From Favolaschia claudopus (Eukaryota > Basidiomycota > Agaricomycetes > Agaricales > Mycenaceae), in assembly GCA_037176885.1 (NCBI GenBank), contig JAWWNJ010000132.1, forward strand, positions 496,001 through 560,000: a stretch of 64,000 nucleotides of DNA, given 5' to 3'. The notes under the pieces were generated by a model. The model was given only the letters and a program-made list of their open reading frames with translations. It did no database searches and was not told where the DNA came from. Position numbers and translations under genes: made by a program. Positions 57,930 through 64,000 of the stretch are shown piece after piece (within the stretch, counting starts at the first letter, position 1; the number at the start of each line of letters is the position of its first letter).

Positions 57930-58790
57930 AGCGAAAGGGACGCGTCGGACGCGCCAAAAACGACGGTTAAACGAGGGCATAGGGTAGAGAAGGCCGGGGT
58001 GACGCGTCTGGGGTGGTAGAAGGCGGGAAAATACTGGAACGAACGAATATGGGGGGTGGCGCGGCGAGGTGTTTGTTGAGGGCGAGCGAGACGCGTCGGA
58101 CGCGCCAGAACAACGTGTGGCGTCGAGAAGAGGTAGAGAATGTTGGGGGAGACGCGTCTGAAGGTCTGAAGGGCGTGGGTAGGCCGGAATACGCTAAAAT
58201 GCCGGGGGCGGGGGCTGGGTCGCCGATCCACCGAATCCAAGCGTGCTGCGACCGCCAAAACGACGGTGGACGTCGAGCAAACGTATAAAATGCTGAGGGT
58301 GAGGTGTCTGGAGGTCTGAAAGCAGTGGGTAAGCCGGAATACGCGAAAATGCCGGGGGGCGGGGCTGGTCGCCGATTCTACCGAATCCAAGCGTGCTGCG
58401 ACCGCCAAAACGACGGTGGACGTCGAGCAAACGTATAGAATGCTGAGGGTGAGGTGTCTGGAGGTCTGAAAGCAGTGGGTAGGCCGGAATACGCTAAAAT
58501 GCCGGGGGCGGGGCTGGGTCGCCGATCCACCGAATCCAAGCGTGCTGCGACCGCCAAAACGACGGTGGACGTCGAGCAAACGTATAGAATGCTGAGGGTG
58601 AGGTGTCTGGAGGTCTGAAAGCAGTGGGTAGGCCGGAATACGCTAAAATGCCGGGGGCGGGGCTGGGTCGCCGATCCACCGAATCCAAGCGTGCTGCGAC
58701 CGCCAAAACGACGGTGGACGTTGGGAGAAGGGTACATAATGCTGAAGGTGAGGTTGCTGGAGGTGTAGAGGGCACGGAGAAGCCGGAATT
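57930..58790. repeat. Tandem array of about six 150-bp units
   Basis: The segment GCGTGCTGCGACCGCCAAAA recurs at 58,241, 58,391, 58,540 and 58,689, giving periods of 150, 149 and 149 bp. Two more diverged units upstream carry GACGCGTCGGACGCGCCA at about 57,939 and 58,090, again about 150 bp apart. The four downstream units are nearly identical. Because the period is near 50 codons, long minus-strand frames run through the array (for example VLAVAARLDSV repeated), but they show no independent sign of being a gene. Confidence 0.9.
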
Positions 58791-58914
58791 AGCGGTGGTG
58801 CGCTGCGCTGTCGGAGCTGGCAATTGCAAATCAAGTCGAGAGGCCAGGTAGGCGGTGAGAAGGTCTCGACAGACGAGGAATCATGTTCTGCAGATGGATT
58901 AAGAAGAAATGCAG

Positions 58915-59295
58915 TCAGATGTCGGCGCTGGTTTCTCTATCATAAGACACGCACCGCCGTCGTAACCATCTAGCTGTCCCCCGAGTCCCAGCCGGCAGAC
59001 GCATAGTCTTAGCACGAGTAATGGTACTACACGTCACTGTTCGGTATATTGACCATCGTACGGCGAGGCGCATTATCCACAACAAAATTTTGAAAAATTC
59101 TTCGTTAGACATCGATATGGTAGCGAGAACCAGGAGGAAGATTCGAGAAATTTTAGCATCAGGATGAGGAGATCTTGCGACCCAAGTCGAGCGTAGAAGC
59201 CTGTCTAAGTGTTCGTCAACGCTGTTGTGGAAGACAAGAGCAAGCCGGTTGTTTGGCGGTTTTCTTTGATCCAAACTTTCCCATCCTGTCTTCAA
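58915..59295 (-). CDS. Possible exon, unrecognised
   Basis: A 126-codon frame from an ATG (MKTGWESLDQRKPPNNRLAL, then VDEHLDRLLRSTWVARSPHP and EEFFKILLWIMRLAVRWSIY) with natural composition and amphipathic helices. No domain is recognised and no partner exon is obvious. The last third becomes basic and less protein-like, which suggests that a splice site lies inside. Confidence 0.3.
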   Translation of the reverse strand: MKTGWESLDQRKPPNNRLALVFHNSVDEHLDRLLRSTWVARSPHPDAKISRIFLLVLATISMSNEEFFKILLWIMRLAVRWSIYRTVTCSTITRAKTMRLPAGTRGTARWLRRRCVSYDRETSADI

Positions 59296-59914
59296 GTTCT
59301 CCCGTCATCAACCGGTTGAACCTCGTCGAACCAGTGACTTGCTCGCTCTAGTACGCTATTACTGAGCTTTTTCTGCTTCTTATATTATATTTATCTCTGC
59401 CCTACTGGAACTCAAACGCTGGCCGGAATTCATGGACTGCAAAAAGTTTGAGAAACTCTCTGGAAACTCTCTTTGGGTGCCAACTTCAAGTTGCATCTCG
59501 ACGCGACCCCGACCGCGTTTGCTCAACATAGAATATCGACTTGTGCAAATTGCCTACTTTACAAATCTTCGAAATTCTGTATCTCACGGTCGCTGCGTCG
59601 CAGCTGGGATTAAATGTCAGTGGGATACAATCTCAGATTCTCTGTTCATGATCTATCTAGTCACCGCTGGCGCCGATATTCGACGCTTTTGCAGCCGTCA
59701 CTGTCAGTCCCGCTTATTCCGACCGCCAAGTCCGTTATCAGCGATAGGACCCGGGAAATTCAGGCTTGCATTCCAAAGGATAGGGAATTGGGGTGCATGA
59801 ACAATGATCATCAGGTGACTCGGAGACTGACGACAACAGCGCAAAATTGAATATGAAAATTGATATCGGTCAAAGCTGGTGGCGCAAGATCTTGCATGTT
59901 GCGCTTGATCATCT

Positions 59915-61222
59915 TGTCGCAAAAGCGTCGATTCGTGTTATCGGGTGCTGGGAGGGCATACGAGGGGGAGGAGAGAGCAGAAAATCAGAAAAAAATGAGC
60001 AGAGGGTGTTCTAATCTAAAGATAGAATGATTCAGCCCGAAATTCCCCAATAAGCGAGATATGCCAAAACGAACCAGATCTCCCTGAACGCTTTCAGCCG
60101 CCCTGTCGCCTCCGAGATCGCTCCATAATCATTTGTCGTATCCGTATCGTACAAACTTGTTCTAACAGATTGATGCCGCATGCCCGGGGTCTTCGCCTTC
60201 GATTTCGAATTTTTGCCCGATTGCCCAAAGTCGCCGTCTTCACGGATCCAGCGGCCCTGAGTGCCCAATTACGCTAGAGTAGCACTGTAATAAGCACTAG
60301 ATGTATATGGGTACTCAACTGGGACCCCCCAGCCAGGAATCCAGCGAAACGAGGAAAAACACGATGAAGGTGGGGAGACAAGAGTGATGACCTTCCTATT
60401 CAGGACTTCGGGCGGTGAACTGTCAAAATCTGTTTGGCAGTGTTTGTGCACGGCTTGGTTTCTCCCGCCGCCACCACCTCCGAAATTTCTCTATCACTCA
60501 GCTTCGCGGCGGCACTCTGGCGGACCCGGCAATGGCTGCTTGGACCTGCGGCATTTAAGGTCCCCGTCTCTCGGCATCTAACAGGTTGCTTGGAAGGCAC
60601 TTGAGCGAAAAACCCTTCCATACGCGCATTTGCGAATTGCGATGCCGTATGCCTCCCTAGCTCGTTCTGGCGTCACTAGGGCTGCTGGGCTCTGTCTATT
60701 TTGGTTTCTGGCTGACTCGCACCGCCGACTTCGCCCCGATCTCGACCGACTTCCGTCGGGATGTCGTTTGCACAAAATGGTTGCTTCTCCGGCGAAATCG
60801 TCGAGTTTGGGGTAGCTTTGTTGAATTTAGGATAAAGTGAGTTGCCATTATTGTTGTTAAGCTTCGTTCCTTTGAGGTCCTTTCCGCGTTTGGCTCAAAT
60901 TATATGCTGGATTCTCGATTATGCTGAAAACATGTTCAAGTTATCTCGCTTTCTCAAATCGTCAATTGTGCGGCAGGGATATCAGGGTTGGTTCGATTTG
61001 ATCTTCTACTTCAACGCTGGTATGTGATCCCGAGTTCTTTCTCTGTTTCACTCAGATTTCATTCTAGACTCTTAACGATCGTTGCACTTGAACATATTCT
61101 CCAGTTTGACTCAAGTTCTCGAGCACTCCTTGAGGAATTTTTGATCCGGGGCAATGGTGAGTTATTTTTGATTGCTCAATCTCGTTTCTTAAACCTCGGG
61201 CTCCTTAAACATTTCCATTTCA
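59915..61222. repeat. Copy B of the 1.3 kb dispersed repeat
   Basis: Direct-orientation partner of 7,843-9,147, starting TGTCGCAAAAGCG and ending CATTTCA, 1,308 bp. Flanks of the two copies differ completely, so this is a dispersed family and not a segmental duplication of larger extent. See copy A for internal frames. Confidence 0.85.
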
Positions 61223-62762
61223 ATTTGAGTCCGGGTTAATTTTCTCGTTCAATTGATTAGAGGTCAAGTTTTGGCTTTGGCGCGAAAAAACCCGTCATCG
61301 ATGTGTTCAGATTATTACAGACGATGGCGCTGATGCGCCGATATCACCACCTCGACTATCTACGACGTTATCTGGGAGCGGCGTCCCAGAATAACTCGTC
61401 AACCAGGCTCGTTTCCGTTTACCATAGATAATCATAATCCAACTGACTCGACTGTTGCTTGGCAGAAACGTCACACCATCGCATCTCCAGCGCAGGGCAA
61501 GCAGATTGAAATCACGAATTCTTCCTTTGAATTTGTTTCGTTTGTCTGGCTTTCGATCACTGCGGGATCCATATCGTATTTGCAGACCAAGTTTCCTTCA
61601 CAAAGGTAGACCTCGCTTTCATTTTGTTTTCCACTGTCCAGGCTGAATGTTCCTTTATTCCAGTAAAGCCTATTCGAACACACATGCGACGTTACACTCT
61701 TGATTCGAAGTCAACAAATTCTGAGATGATTGTATGGGTTTCATTCTATGTGCGTGAAGGGTTACAATGCTCGTATCGAACAGATACTCATATCATCTTG
61801 CGGGAAGCGTCTTGAATTCTACCTCAGCCCCGCCCTCAATTTAATTCAAATTCAACCTTGAGTTTCCTACTCGCAGTAACAAATCCGACCTGTAAATTTG
61901 TCATTCATAATGGCATTCATCGTCGAACAGAGCTGTTCATTCGAGGTGGAAAATTCTTTGAGAGTTTTGCTGCGAGCGGTGGATTGAGATGGAACCGAGA
62001 AGGGCGAAGATGTGGCGTCTCCGATATGAGAAGAATGTGGGTAGTCAAGCCGATGCCGAATTCTCTGGGTTCATTCAGCCGAATTCGAGATATGGAGCTG
62101 AAAACATGGTTGAACGTACGGGTTTGAATTGAAACAGATCCATGAAGAATTGCATGCCACAAGGCGCAAGTCTAAGTGGTTTTGGCGAGTATGATCAAGC
62201 CTCGTGAGTGGCAAAGAATAAATAAACAAGGAGTCAATGGAGGACGACATTCGGTTATTCCTGGTGTCGTAGACGGACTCGGAGAAGGTATTGCTTGACA
62301 ATATGACCAGACTGTGTTCGGGGGCGGAGATCGGGACGGACCGAAGCAGTTTGAAGAACGGCGATCCACAGTCCAGAAATCCGAGCAGCGAAGCGGTTTA
62401 TGGTTGAGAGTCGAGCATTGGCAGTTCTACTCTTGCAGATAGAACCTTACAGCGCGGCGCGACGTCGTTTCCAAGTAAAGCCGAATCATCCCTCCTCTGG
62501 GCCAGAAGGTCGTCGAAGAGGTTCGAGTCGCTTGGCGCATCCACATCGATTCTTCGAAGTCCAAAGTCAGCGCCGTCTCGGATGCAGCAGGAGAGAATAG
62601 GCGCGAACGATTGGCGGGCATTTTTTAAATAGAATTTCCAGCTCTCAAAGACGCGCCTGTGAGCGAGACGGAGCAGAGCTCACGCAGGCTCGCCATGAAA
62701 CGACGCGTTATTTGCGTTTATGTACGCGATTGATGGAATGATCGCCGTGACGTGACTTTTTG
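61223..62762. other. Region without a confident gene
   Basis: Short frames only. A plus-strand stretch near 61,466-61,610 reads RHTIASPAQGKQIEITNSSF and EFVSFVWLSITAGSISYLQT, which is protein-like but isolated. Confidence 0.3.
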
Positions 62763-64000
62763 ATGGATCAACATCCTCCTCCTCGTCAACATTCGCTGGC
62801 CACGACCTTCAGTCCTCCTCTGGCATCAACGCTCTCGGCGATTGGCTCCCCTCTATGAACTCTTGGCTCAGAGCTGGGTTTCCTCGATGGGGGCTCGAAG
62901 CGGCTTGGATGATGAAGATCTCGCATCGCGATTCGCACAAGGCTGGACGTCCGAGTGTCAAGCATACACCCCCAGTTAATGATAGGGACGCTGCATCATG
63001 GGTACAACCGGACTCACCGCCGTACCATGACGCCCTCGTCGGACCCTGCGCCGGTCTTCCATCCATTTCGTCTGCGTTCGTCGCGGATTCGTCCCCAGCT
63101 GGCTTTGGTCGCTACGAGCACTGTGTCGTCACCGTCATCCTGGTATAGGTATCCACATGCGCGCGCCTTCGTCGCCCACCTTCGGCTCGCGGTCCAGCTC
63201 CTCCATGTCCGCTGAGGACCCAGAGAACAGTACTCACACGCGGCCACGACCGGAACCGATGCTCGCTCCTCCCCGATGCGCCGCCCTCCGCGCAGAGCAG
63301 CCAAGGCAGCGCGCGTATGCCGCTCGCGCGGGAGTCGAAGCGCGTGCTGGGGATGGGCGGGACGATGGGCGGATCGGACGTGTCGGGGCATGAGGCGCTG
63401 GAGCTCGATGTGTCGGACCCGGATTCGATATCCCGGACGAGCTGCAGGTGATCCGCTGCCGGCGGTTACGTCTACTACGGCTGGTACACCCCCTCCGATG
63501 CAGCTTCTGGTTCTCAATTTCGCTCATCACGGGTACATAGACGAGGGGGCGCTGTCGGGTTCTGAGGAGGATACGAAGAAGAGCTTTGACTTTACTGGCG
63601 AGCTGAAGAAGCTTAATGAGTCGGGGGTGTCTGATAGGCGGAGCTTTGTGCAGCAGCTCGAGAATGCGTTTGCGGTATGTCGTTTTTGTTTCTTCTCGTT
63701 CCTGAGTAGTAGAAAGCTGATGTTGTTGTTGTTGTTCTCAAGACGCCGGCCAAGATTGATCTTCGTGGACTGCTTTGTATGGATGTACCACCGCCTGTCC
63801 CTGCACTGCCTCCTACCTTCAAGGCGGATGTGTCTGGGTCGTCTACGTCTTCAACCGAGCAGCTCTCTTCATCATCGGGCTTCACCTCGTCTTCAGGCTT
63901 TGAAATACCTCACTCAGTTTCCCGCCTAATCGATATGAAGGAGCTGACGATGGGAGTCGGGTCTAGCGAGGACGATGACCATTCAATGGACCTCGATGGG
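62763..64000 (+). CDS. Unrecognised fungal protein, 5' part, runs off the window
   Basis: Starts at MDQHPPPRQHSLATTFSPPL (62763), with continuations in other frames: LYELLAQSWVSSMGARSGLD, MTPSSDPAPVFHPFRLRSSR near 63,025, and RESKRVLGMGGTMGGSDVSG with HEALELDVSDPDS. The clearest part is GYIDEGALSGSEEDTKKSFD then FTGELKKLNESGVSDRRSFV and QQLENAFA, spliced over GTATGTCG...CTCAAG (about 63,676-63,741) to TPAKIDLRGLLCMDVPPPVP. It continues to ELTMGVGSSEDDDHSMDLDG at the window edge. I recall the KSFDFTGEL...RRSF pattern from conserved agaricomycete hypothetical proteins. Frame changes near 62,850 and 63,440 may be introns or damage. Function unknown. Confidence 0.45.

Noticed and set aside
57930..58790. 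CRISPR-like array
   Set aside because: Units are tandem 150-bp repeats without unique spacers, and the genome is fungal.
57815..58829. Long minus-strand open frames through the tandem array as a repeat protein gene
   Set aside because: Openness follows from the near-50-codon period; there is no non-repeat coding flank, start context or domain, and several frames are open at once.
7843..61222. The two 1.3 kb repeats as LTRs of one giant retrotransposon
   Set aside because: 52 kb of mixed host genes lie between them, outer flanks show no target duplication, and no matching internal polyprotein exists.

Overview
The window is nuclear DNA of a filamentous basidiomycete, most likely an agaricomycete. 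The evidence is dense short introns of about 45-60 nt with GT...AG borders, mixed coding strands with no operons, an F-box/LRR gene of the agaricomycete type, a P450 fragment, and abundant transposon-derived genes. No species can be named from the sequence.

Layout. 0.36-6.1 kb holds the coding core of a CACTA-like DNA transposon: an intact multi-exon Tnp2-type transposase (+) facing an intact second gene (-). 7.8-9.1 kb carries copy A of a 1.3 kb repeat whose copy B lies at 59.9-61.2 kb. 9.2-21.4 kb is repeat-rich and GC-rich, with only frame-broken coding-like blocks. 21.4-25.1 kb has host genes: an F-box/LRR-like protein, an unrecognised protein, and a tandem-Tudor (Crb2/53BP1-like) protein. 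25,343-31,566 is a 6.2 kb element with 67-bp terminal inverted repeats (64/67 identical) and two convergent genes, a RecQ-like helicase and a DUF6589-type protein. 32.5-33.7 kb is an F-box pseudogene. 37.3-40.1 kb is RNA14, a conserved mRNA 3'-end processing factor. 40.7-46.5 kb has a CxxC-containing hypothetical protein, an FAD-dependent monooxygenase and a UbiA-family membrane prenyltransferase or cyclase. 47.1-55.3 kb is decayed: a transcription-factor fragment, a 705-bp MITE with a perfect 9-bp target duplication, a tRNA-like fold, a truncated Ty1/copia polyprotein and a 3'-truncated P450. 56-57.8 kb has a low-complexity hypothetical gene, 57.9-58.8 kb a 150-bp tandem array, and 62.8-64 kb the start of another hypothetical gene that runs off the window.

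How it fits together. Most of the window is a transposon-rich accessory segment between a few host genes. The most interesting unit is the helicase/DUF6589 element. TIRs enclosing exactly two convergent genes suggest a helicase-carrying DNA transposon in which the DUF6589 protein could be the transposase; I know of no named superfamily with this design. Both of its genes carry single-base frameshifts, so this copy is probably immobile. The FAD monooxygenase, the UbiA protein and the broken P450 lie within 14 kb and could be remnants of a small terpenoid or meroterpenoid locus, which is inference only.
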